In this document: positions 7,054 through 16,414 of the stretch, one piece after another
Layout: the number at the start of each line of letters is the position of its first letter
Position numbering within the stretch: the first letter of the stretch is position 1
Origin: Oleispira sp036960605
GTDB lineage: Bacteria; Pseudomonadota; Gammaproteobacteria; Pseudomonadales; Oceanobacteraceae
Length of the DNA stretch: 64,000 nucleotides
Reading direction: 5' to 3'
Assembly: GCA_036960605.1 (NCBI GenBank)
Contig: JBALXI010000019.1
Span: forward strand, 1-64,000
The notes under the pieces: generated by a model
Databases searched by the model: none
What the model saw: the letters and a program-made list of their open reading frames with translations, nothing else
What the model was told of the DNA's origin: nothing
Translations under genes and position numbers: made by a program

Positions 7054-8661
7054 TTATCTGCTCTCAGAAAACTCAATCAATGATTTCTCAAGTTTCACCC
7101 AGTAAAAACTTTCGAAAGCAGAATCGGCTAAAGCATTCAAACTTTTCTCCCGTAACTCCTGATAATCAACCAACTTAGTTTCTGCACCTGCCCAACGCAA
7201 AATAGATTGCAGCGCTTCTGGAGTATCCATTAAACCGTGCCAATAGCTGGCTAAAATTTGTTGGTCTTCTGAAAGAATTGCACAAATATGATCGTCTTCA
7301 GTGGTGATGATTGACGTATTCTCAATCGAGTCTGATGTCGCTAAGGTTAGGCCTGCATGAATTTCATAGCCCTGAATTTCACAGCTTTCTTGATTAGGTA
7401 GGTTTAATCTCCCTGTTACGTTTTTCAACGTTTTCTCTGGCTGCAATTCAGTTTCAATATCCAGCCAGCCAAAGCCTTCACTATTGCCAGGTAAACCTTC
7501 CAAACCTAATGGGTCGTTGATTGCTTTTCCGAGCATCTGCAAGCCACCACAAATCCCCAATACCTTGCCACCGTAACGTAAATGTTGCTGCAAATACGGT
7601 AACCAACCTTGCTCTTTCAGCCAGGTTAGGTCGGCACGAGTATTTTTTGATCCCGGTAAAATAACCAAATCCGCTTTGGGAATATGAGCCGCTTCGGTCA
7701 CGTTGCTACCCGAGATAGAAGGGCCAATCACCTCTAAATCCACTTGCGGGTGCGCTGCAATAGGATCCAAATCGGTATGATTACTAACCCGTGGATAAAT
7801 CGGCACCACGACTTTAATTTTTTTCTGATTATCAGAACCGCTATCTTCCAAGGATTCTGACAAACTAACAGAATCTTCGCTGTCTAAATGCAGGCCCATT
7901 AAATAAGGCATCACCGCTAAGACGGGTTTACCTGTTTTTTCTTCAAGCCAGTCCAGCCCGTCTTGCAATAAACTCACATCACCACGAAAGCGATTGATCA
8001 CAAAACCGACGACTCGGTTACGTTCAGATTCCGACAAGCAATCCAGCGTACCAACGATGTGCGCGAAGACACCGCCACGATCAATGTCGGCAACAATGAT
8101 TACCGGGCAATCGACGGCCTCTGCAAAGCCCATGTTGGCAATGTCACGATCACGCAAATTAATTTCAGCCGGGCTGCCAGCCCCTTCTGCAACTACCCAG
8201 TCATATTGTTGTCTCAAGCGCTCATGCGAGGCGAGTACCGCTTTCATCGCGGTGGGCTTGTAGTCGTGATATTGGCGAGCTTTCATCTTGCCACCATCCG
8301 CTTTGCCATCAGGGCTTAGGATGGGCTTGCCGTTGATGATGACTTGGCAGCCAATGTCAGAAGTTGGCTTTAATAATACGGGGTTAAAGTCAGTGTGTGA
8401 CTTTAATCCACAGGCTTGGGCTTGTAGAGCTTGAGCGCGGCCAATCTCACCACCATCTTCGGTAACCGCGCTATTGAGAGCCATGTTTTGCGATTTAAAC
8501 GGCGCAACAGCGATGCCTTGGCGTTTGAATACTCGCCCTAATGCACAACATAATGTGCTTTTGCCCGCGTCAGATGTGGTGCCCTGAACCATTAACGTGA
8601 GCTGTTTGTTATTCTGAAAAAGACGCTCAAGTGCAGCTTGCTGTTCAAGTTGTGGAAGCAT
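7054..8661 (-). CDS. cobQ: Cobyric acid synthase (glutamine-hydrolysing)
   Basis: Amidates side chains b, d, e and g of adenosylcobyrinic acid a,c-diamide. Two domains are evident. The N-terminal dethiobiotin-synthetase-like ATPase has MVQGTTSDAGKST, FKSQNMALNS and VAEGAGSPAEINLRD. The C-terminal class-I glutamine amidotransferase has the nucleophile Cys in LGICGGLQMLG and the His in SYWHGLMDTPE. Its 535 residues are slightly above the usual about 485-510; the extra length includes an acidic serine-rich linker (SVSLSESLEDSGSDNQKK) before the second domain. It is transcribed against cobS and divergently from cbiB, with a 105-bp shared upstream region. CobQ belongs to ring amidation rather than cobinamide salvage, so other corrin genes may exist outside the window. 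Confidence 0.95.
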   Translation of the reverse strand: MLPQLEQQAALERLFQNNKQLTLMVQGTTSDAGKSTLCCALGRVFKRQGIAVAPFKSQNMALNSAVTEDGGEIGRAQALQAQACGLKSHTDFNPVLLKPTSDIGCQVIINGKPILSPDGKADGGKMKARQYHDYKPTAMKAVLASHERLRQQYDWVVAEGAGSPAEINLRDRDIANMGFAEAVDCPVIIVADIDRGGVFAHIVGTLDCLSESERNRVVGFVINRFRGDVSLLQDGLDWLEEKTGKPVLAVMPYLMGLHLDSEDSVSLSESLEDSGSDNQKKIKVVVPIYPRVSNHTDLDPIAAHPQVDLEVIGPSISGSNVTEAAHIPKADLVILPGSKNTRADLTWLKEQGWLPYLQQHLRYGGKVLGICGGLQMLGKAINDPLGLEGLPGNSEGFGWLDIETELQPEKTLKNVTGRLNLPNQESCEIQGYEIHAGLTLATSDSIENTSIITTEDDHICAILSEDQQILASYWHGLMDTPEALQSILRWAGAETKLVDYQELREKSLNALADSAFESFYWVKLEKSLIEFSESR

Positions 8662-8766
8662 AAAAAGGGTAAGCCTGTTAAAATCAGCGGGTTCGTTAAT
8701 ACTTTTATAAAGTGTGAACGAGTCGTTAAAAAATACTAAAGAAAACCTATTTTAAGAGATTTTATC

Positions 8767-9711
8767 TTGATCCTCAGCTTTTTTTCATTGTTATTGGCTT
8801 TAGCGTTAGATTATCGCTTTGCAGAGCCTAAAAAATACCATCCCTTAGTGGGCTTTGGGCGCTATGTTGATTTTCTACAGCAGAAGCTAAATCGCCCAGG
8901 CGATCTTACGGTAAACAGCCAAACACAACTTATTAATGGGGCTTTGGCTTGTCTACTGGCAATTACCCCGGTCATTGGCGCGATTATTATTGTTCAGCAT
9001 TCAATGCCGACTATCATCAATGTGTTTATCGATGCCGGCCTTCTGTATTTGTGTATTGGCTGGTCCAGTCTGCAGCAGCATGCTCGCGCAATCTATGACG
9101 AGTTGCACATTAATCAGCTTGACCTAGCACGTACTAAACTGGGCTGGATCGTTAGCCGAGAAACCCAGCAATTAGACAGTACTCAAATTGCTCAAGCGTC
9201 AGTTGAAAGCGTATTGGAAAATAGCTCAGATGCCTTATTTGCCAGTTTATTTTGGTTCATGATTGCCGGTGTGGAAGGGGCTGTTTTACACCGTTTAGTG
9301 AATACGCTCGATGCGATGTGGGGCTATAAAACCAATCAGTTTTTATTCTTTGGTCGTTTCTCAGCGTATTTCGATGACTTATTAAATTACCTTCCGGCAC
9401 GACTAACGGCTTATGGTTTTGCATTTTGTGCGAAGTCAGTCGAGCAAGGAAAAAAAGCATTAATGTGCTGGCGTACGCAGGCTGAGCATTGCTCTAGCCC
9501 TAATGGCGGACCGGTAATGACCACCGGTGCCGGGGCGTTGAATGTGCGCTTAAGCGAAGGCGCTTTCTATCATGGTAAGTGGGAAGTAAAACCCCCAATG
9601 GGTTGCGGTGAAGTAGCGCAAGCGCAGACGATTATCGATTCATTAGAACTGGTGCAGAAAACCTTATTATTTTGGTTATTCAGTATCGGAGGATTGGTTC
9701 TTGTCCTTTAA
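8767..9711 (+). CDS. cbiB: Adenosylcobinamide-phosphate synthase (CbiB/CobD)
   Basis: Membrane enzyme attaching aminopropanol (phosphate) to adenosylcobyric acid. Family marks are LDYRFAEPKKYHPLVGFGRYV at the N terminus (LDxxxxxPxxxHPVxxxG), ARTKLGWIVSRETQQLDSTQI, ASVESVLENSSDALFASLFW and the PxNGGPVMTTGAGALNVRL block, with helices throughout. Length (314) is normal. The start is a TTG: no ATG or GTG precedes the conserved N terminus in frame, and AAGAG lies about 8 bp upstream. It overlaps cobD by 11 bp. The name cobD is used for this protein in pseudomonads; I use the Salmonella convention. Confidence 0.94.
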   Translation: MILSFFSLLLALALDYRFAEPKKYHPLVGFGRYVDFLQQKLNRPGDLTVNSQTQLINGALACLLAITPVIGAIIIVQHSMPTIINVFIDAGLLYLCIGWSSLQQHARAIYDELHINQLDLARTKLGWIVSRETQQLDSTQIAQASVESVLENSSDALFASLFWFMIAGVEGAVLHRLVNTLDAMWGYKTNQFLFFGRFSAYFDDLLNYLPARLTAYGFAFCAKSVEQGKKALMCWRTQAEHCSSPNGGPVMTTGAGALNVRLSEGAFYHGKWEVKPPMGCGEVAQAQTIIDSLELVQKTLLFWLFSIGGLVLVL

Positions 9712-10843
9712 TAATACGACCTTAAATAAAACGTCTTCTAAAATGTTTTTACCTGTTCATGGTGGGGCATTGAACGCGGCGGCAGAATTTTTTAATATTC
9801 CCAATGAGCAATGGCTCGATATTAGTACCGGAATAAACCCAACAAGCTGGCCTGTTCCTGAAGTTCCTTCTCGGGTATGGCAGCGTTTGCCGGAAGAGCA
9901 GAAGGGTTCAGGTGAGAGTCTTGAACAGACCGCTTTAGGACATTATTTAAATAACACTAAGCTAAAGACTAATGACAATACTCAGACTGAATCGCCGGTA
10001 ACCAGAGACAATGTTTTGTCTTGTGCAGGTTCACAGCAAGGTATTCGTTTATTGCCTTTTTTATACGCTGCCAGCCAGCACGGTCGCAAAACTGAAGCCA
10101 AAGTTTGGGTAACGTCAGGTAGTTATGCTGAGCATGGCATTGCTTGGGAAGAGCAAGGTCATCGAGTTTGTAAAGTCGCCTGCGATAAAATTTCTGAGCT
10201 ATTAAGCCAGCAGCCTGTCGATGTGCTTATTTTATTAAATCCAGACAATCCTAGTGGCCACCGCTGGCCAGCAGAGCAGCTGTTAAAATGGTGGTCTATA
10301 TTACATCGCCGGGGTGGCTGGCTGATTGTTGATGAAGCTTTTATGGATATGACACCTGAACACAGTATTGCGGGTAGCGTTGAGCGAGAAGGTTTATTTG
10401 TATTGCGTTCGCTCGGTAAGTTTTTTGGCCTGGCCGGATTACGCTTAGGTTTCGTGTTAGCGGCAGAAAAGAATATTAAGCGACTGAATAAAATGTTAGG
10501 TCCTTGGGTTGTAAGCCATCCAGCACAATATCTCGGTAAATTAGCCTTGCAGGATGAGGCGTGGGTTAATAAGCAACGCTATGAATTAGCGCAGCAATCT
10601 TTGCGTCTAGCGTCCTTGCTTGAACAGCATATCCGTTGCCAATGCGACGGTACGGATTTATTTCAAACGGTATACCATAAAAAATCTGAGAGCTTGTTCA
10701 ATCAATTAGCGCAGCAAGGTATCCTGGTGCGATTTTTACCTGAAACATCAAAAACGTCGACCGGTTTACGCTTTGGTTTACCGAGTAATGATGAAAAAAG
10801 TTGGCTGCGCTTGGATGAGGCTTTGAGCCAGTTAGTACTGTAG
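9701..10843 (+). CDS. cobD: Threonine-phosphate decarboxylase / CobC-type aminotransferase-like enzyme
   Basis: PLP enzyme that supplies (R)-1-amino-2-propanol phosphate for the step done by CbiB. Motifs are LDISTGINPTSWP near the N terminus, LLNPDNPSGH, IVDEAFMDMTPE and the PLP lysine in LRSLGKFFGLAGLRLGF. Length (380) is slightly above the usual about 330-360. The start is TTG 9701, supported by a strong GGAGG at 9689-9693 with 7-bp spacing, inside the end of cbiB, so translation is coupled. Called cobC in Pseudomonas nomenclature. Confidence 0.93.
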   Translation: MSFNNTTLNKTSSKMFLPVHGGALNAAAEFFNIPNEQWLDISTGINPTSWPVPEVPSRVWQRLPEEQKGSGESLEQTALGHYLNNTKLKTNDNTQTESPVTRDNVLSCAGSQQGIRLLPFLYAASQHGRKTEAKVWVTSGSYAEHGIAWEEQGHRVCKVACDKISELLSQQPVDVLILLNPDNPSGHRWPAEQLLKWWSILHRRGGWLIVDEAFMDMTPEHSIAGSVEREGLFVLRSLGKFFGLAGLRLGFVLAAEKNIKRLNKMLGPWVVSHPAQYLGKLALQDEAWVNKQRYELAQQSLRLASLLEQHIRCQCDGTDLFQTVYHKKSESLFNQLAQQGILVRFLPETSKTSTGLRFGLPSNDEKSWLRLDEALSQLVL

Positions 10844-10946
10844 GTTTTATCTTTTATCTAAAAATTATGTATCTGGATTCATTTATCCAGATGTATGTAT
10901 AGAAACTCACTTTTGAATTTTCATCTTTCCAAACATCGGATTTACT

Positions 10947-11828
10947 ATGCCTTATTTTATCTATTTCATAGCTGCCATCATCTTTTCTAGCCCTGTATTA
11001 GCATTGCCAAAAATCAAGGTAATTGACGACGATGGTATTCAGCATGTATTTGATCAGCCTGTGAAACGTATTGTTAGTTTGATGCCTCATGCGACAGAGT
11101 TATTGTTCGAAGTCGGAGCGGGTGATCATATTGTAGGGGCGGTGAAATATTCGGACTTTCCAGAAGCAGCAAAAAATATTCCCCGTGTAGGTGGTTATAG
11201 CGCGTTGAATATTGAAGCGATTGTCGCTTTAGAACCTGATTTGCTGATAGCTTGGCCAGAAGGCAATCGCAATCGCGAACTTGAACGTTTGAAGGCATTA
11301 GGCTTGCCTATTTTAGTTTCAGATCCGCGTGAGTTTAAAGATATTGCTAATGCTTTAGCGGTATATGGAGAAATTACTGGCAAAGATAAACAAGCCGCAA
11401 TTGCTTTGGCTGAATTTAATAAAAAATTAACTTACTTGCGTAATACTTATAGTGCACAAGAAAAAATCAGCGTTTTCTACCAGGTTTGGAATGCACCTTT
11501 GATGACGCAAAATGGCAATACTTTTATCAGTCGTGCGATTGAGTTGTGTGGCGGCAATAATATTTTTTCTGATTTACCTATGACCAACCCTCAAGTCAGT
11601 ATTGAATCAATCCTTGTACAGGACCCGCAAGTTATTGTTGCCAGTGGTATGGGGCAAGCGAGACCCGAATGGTTGGACGATTGGCGCCAATATAAAACGT
11701 TGCAGGCGGTGCAAAAAAATCACCTATTTCATATCTTACCTGAGTTATTTCAACGCCCGACGTCTCGTTTTTTAATGGGAACGCAGCAGCTTTGCGAAGC
11801 GATGCAGCAGGCGAGAGAAGGTAAATAA
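10947..11828 (+). CDS. btuF: Periplasmic cobalamin-binding protein BtuF
   Basis: Class III substrate-binding protein delivering cobalamin to the BtuCD ABC importer. A short signal peptide (about 19 residues, cleavage near VLA-LPK) is followed by the typical KRIVSLMPHATELLFEVGAGDHIVGAVKYSDFP and a second lobe with NRELERLKALGLPILVSDP. The B12-binding pattern PSATEL/PHATEL is retained. btuC and btuD are not in the window. The gene is 103 bp after cobD and is closed by a clear terminator. There is no riboswitch in front of it. Confidence 0.93.
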   Translation: MPYFIYFIAAIIFSSPVLALPKIKVIDDDGIQHVFDQPVKRIVSLMPHATELLFEVGAGDHIVGAVKYSDFPEAAKNIPRVGGYSALNIEAIVALEPDLLIAWPEGNRNRELERLKALGLPILVSDPREFKDIANALAVYGEITGKDKQAAIALAEFNKKLTYLRNTYSAQEKISVFYQVWNAPLMTQNGNTFISRAIELCGGNNIFSDLPMTNPQVSIESILVQDPQVIVASGMGQARPEWLDDWRQYKTLQAVQKNHLFHILPELFQRPTSRFLMGTQQLCEAMQQAREGK

Positions 11829-11866
11829 CGCAACGAAATCTTCATTACTTAATGTATCTATTCGAG

Positions 11867-11903
11867 CCAATCCTCTAAAAGCTGTCGGATTGGTTAGTTT
11901 TTT
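11867..11903 (+). terminator. Intrinsic terminator after btuF
   Basis: Perfect 7-bp stem CCAATCC (11867-11873) / GGATTGG (11887-11893), then TTAGTTTTTT. It separates the cobalamin unit from aceE. Confidence 0.85.
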
Positions 11904-11976
11904 GTTGTTTGTAGTCTGAATCTTTAACTATACTGAATTATAGCTATGCGTAATTCTATTAGGAAACAGGGATTTT

Positions 11977-14670
11977 ATGGACGACTATAAAGAAACTCAA
12001 GACAATGATCCGGTTGAAACCAAGGAGTGGGTTGATGCGATTCATTCAGTTATACGTGCAGAAGGTATTGATCGCGCTCATTTCTTAATCGAGCGTATTG
12101 CAGAACGAGCCACAAAAAATGGCGCCCCACTTCCTTATGCGCTAAAAACCCCCTATCGAAATACAATTCCTCCTGAAGCCGAAGCGCCTTTACCCGGTGA
12201 CTTATTTATTGAGCGCCGCATTCGTTCGTTAATTCGTTGGAACGCTTTGGCGATGGTGAGCCGGGCAAATAAAGAAAATGCCGGTGACCTGGGTGGTCAT
12301 ATTTCCAGCTTCGCTTCTAGTGCGACATTATACGATGTTGGTTTTAACCATTTCTTTCGTGCGCCCAATCCTAATAGTGAAGATTCTCCGTTGGGAGATT
12401 TAATTTATTACCAGGGGCACGTATCCCCTGGTATTTATGCCCGCTCTTATTTAGAAGGTCGATTTGATGAAAAAGACTTGGAGTCTTTCCGTCGAGAAGC
12501 CTTGAAGCCTGGTTTATCATCTTATCCTCATCCTAAATTAATGCCCGATTACTGGCAGTTCCCAACCGTTTCGATGGGTCTTGGACCGTTACAGGCAATT
12601 TATCAAGCGCACTTTATGCGCTATATGTCAGCCCGTGAATTAGTGCCGCGTAAAGACCGTAAGGTATGGGCATTCCTCGGCGACGGTGAGTGTGATGAGC
12701 CTGAAAGCTTGGGCGCTATTTCTTTAGCTGGGCGTGAAAAATTAGAAAATTTAATCTTCGTCGTGAACTGCAATCTACAGCGTCTTGATGGCCCGGTACG
12801 TGGCAACGGCAAGATTATTCAAGAATTAGAGAGCTCTTTCCGCGGTGCCGGCTGGAATGTGATTAAAGTGGTTTGGGGTCGTTTCTGGGATCCATTATTA
12901 GCAAAAGATCGTAAAGGTTATTTACAGAAACGCATGGATGAAACGGTTGATGGTGAATTCCAAAATTATAAAGCCAAAGGTGCTAAATATACTCGTGAGC
13001 ATTTCTTCGAAAAATATCCTGAGCTAAAAGAACTGATTAAAGATATGAGTGATGAAGATATCTTTAAGTTAAACCGTGGTGGCCACGATCCGTATAAAGT
13101 ATTCGCCGCTTATCAACAAGCGATGAATCATAAAGGCCAGCCAACCGTTATTCTCGCGCATACCGTTAAGGGTTATGGCATGGGGCCAGAAGCGGAAGCA
13201 CAAAACCCAAGTCACTCGGTGAAGAAGCTCGACTTTAATAGTTTGAAGGCTTTTCGTGATCGTTTCGATGTGCCTATTCGCGATGAAGATTTAGAAAAAC
13301 TGCCGTTTTATCGACCTGCAGAAGATAGCCCAGAAATGATCTATCTTCGCAAGCAGCGAGAAAAGTTAGGTGGTTATATGCCGGTGCGGACCGAAACGTG
13401 GCAAGCATTGAAAGCACCTGAATTGTCTAGTTTTAAAAGTCAGCTTGATGGCAGTGGTGAGCGTGAAATTTCATCGACGATGGCTTTTGTGCGTATTCTT
13501 TCTCAGATAATAAAAGATAAATCTTTAGGCGAACGCGTTGTACCGATTGTGCCTGATGAAGCGCGTACTTTTGGCATGGAAGGTATGTTCCGTCAGCTGG
13601 GAATTTATTCCTCTGAAGGGCAGCTCTACAATCCTGTGGATTCTGGCCAGATGATGTATTACCGCGAAGATAAAAAAGGCCGCATTCTAGAAGAAGGTAT
13701 TAACGAAGCTGGCGCATTTGCGGCTTGGATGGCTGCAGCAACGTCTTACAGCACCAATAGTTTAGCGATGGTGCCCGTATACGTTTTCTATTCTATGTTT
13801 GGTTTTCAGCGTATTGGCGATTTGGCATGGGCTGCGGGTGATATGCAAGCGCAAGGTTTCTTGATTGGGGCAACGTCAGGGCGCACCACATTAAACGGTG
13901 AAGGTTTACAGCACCAAGATGGGCATAGCCATATATTGGCGTCGAGTATTCCCAATTGCGTGAGCTACGATCCAACCTATGGTTACGAGTTGGCCGTGAT
14001 CATGCAAGACGGTTTATATCGTATGTATGAGAAGAAAGAAAAAGTCTTTTATTACATCACCACCATGAACGAAAACTATACCCACCATGCCATGCCTGAA
14101 GGAGCAGAAGAAGGTATTCGCCGTGGTATGTATCCCTTAAAGACGGTGGGTGATGCCGCGAAAAATAATGAGAATTGTATTCAGCTGTTAGGCAGTGGTG
14201 CGATTTTATTACAAGTTGAAAAAGCAGCCGATTGGTTAGCCGAAAAAGGAATTTGTTCGCAGGTCTGGAGTGTCACGTCTTTCAATGAACTTCGTCGTGA
14301 TGGCCTAGGTTGTGAGCGCCAAGATTATTTGTCGGCCGGAGAAAATATGGAAGTTCCGTATGTTACCCGTCAGTTGAACAATACTTTAGGTCCTATCATT
14401 GCCGCAACCGATTATATGAAAACCTATGCTGATCAAATTCGTCCTTATATTCCAGCAGATCGTGAGTATAAGGTGCTCGGTACTGATGGATTTGGTCGCA
14501 GTGATACCCGTGAAAATTTACGCTATTTCTTCGAAGTGGATTGGCAACATGTTGCTTGGGCCGCTCTCTATGAGCTTAAGAAACAGGGCAGTATTTCTGT
14601 TGAAGTATTAAATCAAGCGCGTGAAGAGTTGGGAATTAATCCTGCGAAACTTGATCCGCTATATAGCTAA
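11977..14670 (+). CDS. aceE: Pyruvate dehydrogenase E1 component, homodimeric type
   Basis: Thiamine-diphosphate enzyme that decarboxylates pyruvate and acetylates the lipoyl arm of E2. The 897 residues equal the AceE class (E. coli 887). The N terminus WVDAIHSVIRAEGIDRAHFLIERI is typical. The ThDP motif is GDGECDEPESLG ending about 30 residues later in NCNLQRLDGPV. The LGGHISSFASSATLYDVGFNHFFR and EGLQHQDGHSH segments are canonical. AGGAAACAGGG precedes the ATG. It is followed 24 bp later by aceF; lpd (E3) and pdhR are not in the window. Confidence 0.97.
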   Translation: MDDYKETQDNDPVETKEWVDAIHSVIRAEGIDRAHFLIERIAERATKNGAPLPYALKTPYRNTIPPEAEAPLPGDLFIERRIRSLIRWNALAMVSRANKENAGDLGGHISSFASSATLYDVGFNHFFRAPNPNSEDSPLGDLIYYQGHVSPGIYARSYLEGRFDEKDLESFRREALKPGLSSYPHPKLMPDYWQFPTVSMGLGPLQAIYQAHFMRYMSARELVPRKDRKVWAFLGDGECDEPESLGAISLAGREKLENLIFVVNCNLQRLDGPVRGNGKIIQELESSFRGAGWNVIKVVWGRFWDPLLAKDRKGYLQKRMDETVDGEFQNYKAKGAKYTREHFFEKYPELKELIKDMSDEDIFKLNRGGHDPYKVFAAYQQAMNHKGQPTVILAHTVKGYGMGPEAEAQNPSHSVKKLDFNSLKAFRDRFDVPIRDEDLEKLPFYRPAEDSPEMIYLRKQREKLGGYMPVRTETWQALKAPELSSFKSQLDGSGEREISSTMAFVRILSQIIKDKSLGERVVPIVPDEARTFGMEGMFRQLGIYSSEGQLYNPVDSGQMMYYREDKKGRILEEGINEAGAFAAWMAAATSYSTNSLAMVPVYVFYSMFGFQRIGDLAWAAGDMQAQGFLIGATSGRTTLNGEGLQHQDGHSHILASSIPNCVSYDPTYGYELAVIMQDGLYRMYEKKEKVFYYITTMNENYTHHAMPEGAEEGIRRGMYPLKTVGDAAKNNENCIQLLGSGAILLQVEKAADWLAEKGICSQVWSVTSFNELRRDGLGCERQDYLSAGENMEVPYVTRQLNNTLGPIIAATDYMKTYADQIRPYIPADREYKVLGTDGFGRSDTRENLRYFFEVDWQHVAWAALYELKKQGSISVEVLNQAREELGINPAKLDPLYS

Positions 14671-14694
14671 TAAACTAGATTAGGAATTAATGGT

Positions 14695-16326
14695 ATGACG
14701 ATTGAATCATTAACGGTCCCTGATTTAGGTGGGGCTGAACAAGTAGAAGTGATTGAGATATTGGTCGCGGCTGGCGATCAGGTAGCAGCAGAAGAAAGTA
14801 TTATTGTTTTGGAGACTGATAAAGCAACCATGGAGATTCCATCGCCGCTGGATGGCACCATTTCTTCCTTATCGATTAAGGTGGGTGATAAGTTAAACGA
14901 AGGGGATCCATACGGCGAAATTGAAACGTCTGTAGCCGGTTCTCCCGCGGCCACGGTAAGCGAAGTATCGACAAAGCAAGACGCGACAAAGCAGGATGAA
15001 AAACAAGAGCAAGAAAAACCAATGGTAATAACGCCAGAAGTGGCTGGCTCAGTCGCGACGAGTATAGAAATTATTCCAGTACCAGACCTTGGTGGCTCCG
15101 ACCAAGTAGAAGTGATTGAGCTGTTGGTGAAAGTTGGTGAGGAAGTTGATGCTGAGCAATCGGTATTAACTTTAGAAACTGATAAAGCCTCAATGGAAAT
15201 TCCTGCCGGTAAATCGGGTCGGGTTGAGAAGATTCTTTTAACCCTAGGAGATAAGGTTTCCGTTGGCGATGCCATGATAGAGCTTAGGGTATCGGACTCT
15301 GCTCCATCGCTAAGTTCTACTGAAAGCAATGTTGAAGTTACAGTAGAAAAAGAAGGTAGCAAGACTATTGTCGCCAAAATTAATACCAGTATGGCGATGG
15401 AAACTACTCGACCTGTTGACGATGCAAAACCATCAGGAAAAATACATGCCGGTCCTGCGGTGCGTAAACTAGCACGTGAATTTGGCGTCGACTTAGCACA
15501 GGTGAAGGGCACCGGTGTTCGTGGTCGAGTGACTAAAGACAATGTACAAGACCATGTGAAATCGGTCTTACAGAATCCTCAGATTGCGGGGTCTGGTATC
15601 CCTAAGGTCACAGAAATTGATTTTAGTAAGTTTGGTGATATAGAAAGCCTACCACTGAATAAAATTAAGCTCGCGACGGCTAAAAATATGACAGCAGCCT
15701 GGCTGAATGCACCTCAGGTTACTCAGTTTGATCATGCTGACATTAGCGAGCTGGAAGCCTTTAGAAAGCAAGTCAATGCAAAGCCGAATGTAGAGCAAAA
15801 ATTATCGGCGGTGCCTTTTGTTATGAAAGCCTTAGCGGCGGCAATGAAAGAGTTTCCCCAGTTTAATGCCTCATTATCAGCCGATGGTAAATCATTAATT
15901 TATAAGAAATACATTAATATAGGCGTCGCGGTCGATACTCCGAATGGCTTGTTAGTGCCAGTAATCCGTAATGTTGATCAGAAAAGCGTTACAGAAATTG
16001 CACGAGATCTCACCGATAAGGCACAGAAAGCTCGCTCAGGTAGGTTAGGATTAGCTGATATGCAAGGTGGCTGTCTCAGTGTGTCTAGTCTTGGCGGTAT
16101 CGGTGGTACGGCATTTACGCCCATCGTTAATGCACCAGAAGTGGCAATATTAGGTTTATCTCGTGCTGAGATGAAACCGGTGTGGAATGGTAGCGAGTTT
16201 GTGCCTAAGCTTATATTACCATTATCACTTTCTTACGATCATCGAGTGATTGATGGCGCAGAAGCTGCGCGCTTTAGTCAACGCTTAGCCGTACTGCTAG
16301 GAGATATTAGACACCTTGTATTATAG
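14695..16326 (+). CDS. aceF: Pyruvate dehydrogenase E2, dihydrolipoamide acetyltransferase
   Basis: Core of the pyruvate dehydrogenase complex. Two N-terminal lipoyl domains are visible, with lipoylated Lys43 and Lys163 in the paired ETDKA(T/S)MEIP motifs. They are linked by an acidic/lysine-rich stretch (about residues 85-115) that is not the usual Ala-Pro linker. A peripheral-subunit-binding domain follows at about 251-287 (GPAVRKLAREFGVDL..VKGTGVRGRV), then the catalytic domain from about 310 with the HRxxxDG motif (His516, Asp520). Two lipoyl domains resemble Pseudomonas rather than E. coli (three). Confidence 0.96.
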   Translation: MTIESLTVPDLGGAEQVEVIEILVAAGDQVAAEESIIVLETDKATMEIPSPLDGTISSLSIKVGDKLNEGDPYGEIETSVAGSPAATVSEVSTKQDATKQDEKQEQEKPMVITPEVAGSVATSIEIIPVPDLGGSDQVEVIELLVKVGEEVDAEQSVLTLETDKASMEIPAGKSGRVEKILLTLGDKVSVGDAMIELRVSDSAPSLSSTESNVEVTVEKEGSKTIVAKINTSMAMETTRPVDDAKPSGKIHAGPAVRKLAREFGVDLAQVKGTGVRGRVTKDNVQDHVKSVLQNPQIAGSGIPKVTEIDFSKFGDIESLPLNKIKLATAKNMTAAWLNAPQVTQFDHADISELEAFRKQVNAKPNVEQKLSAVPFVMKALAAAMKEFPQFNASLSADGKSLIYKKYINIGVAVDTPNGLLVPVIRNVDQKSVTEIARDLTDKAQKARSGRLGLADMQGGCLSVSSLGGIGGTAFTPIVNAPEVAILGLSRAEMKPVWNGSEFVPKLILPLSLSYDHRVIDGAEAARFSQRLAVLLGDIRHLVL

Positions 16327-16414
16327 ATATCTAATGCTTCATAACGTTTGAAATAAGCTGGAGTAATGACATAGGTATGTTGAATAATAAGCATAATAAA
16401 GAAGTGAGGTCGTT

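Noticed and set aside
14778..15542. 254-codon minus-strand frame inside aceF
   Set aside because: It is the antisense shadow of the aceF lipoyl-domain region; aceF on the plus strand is unmistakable.
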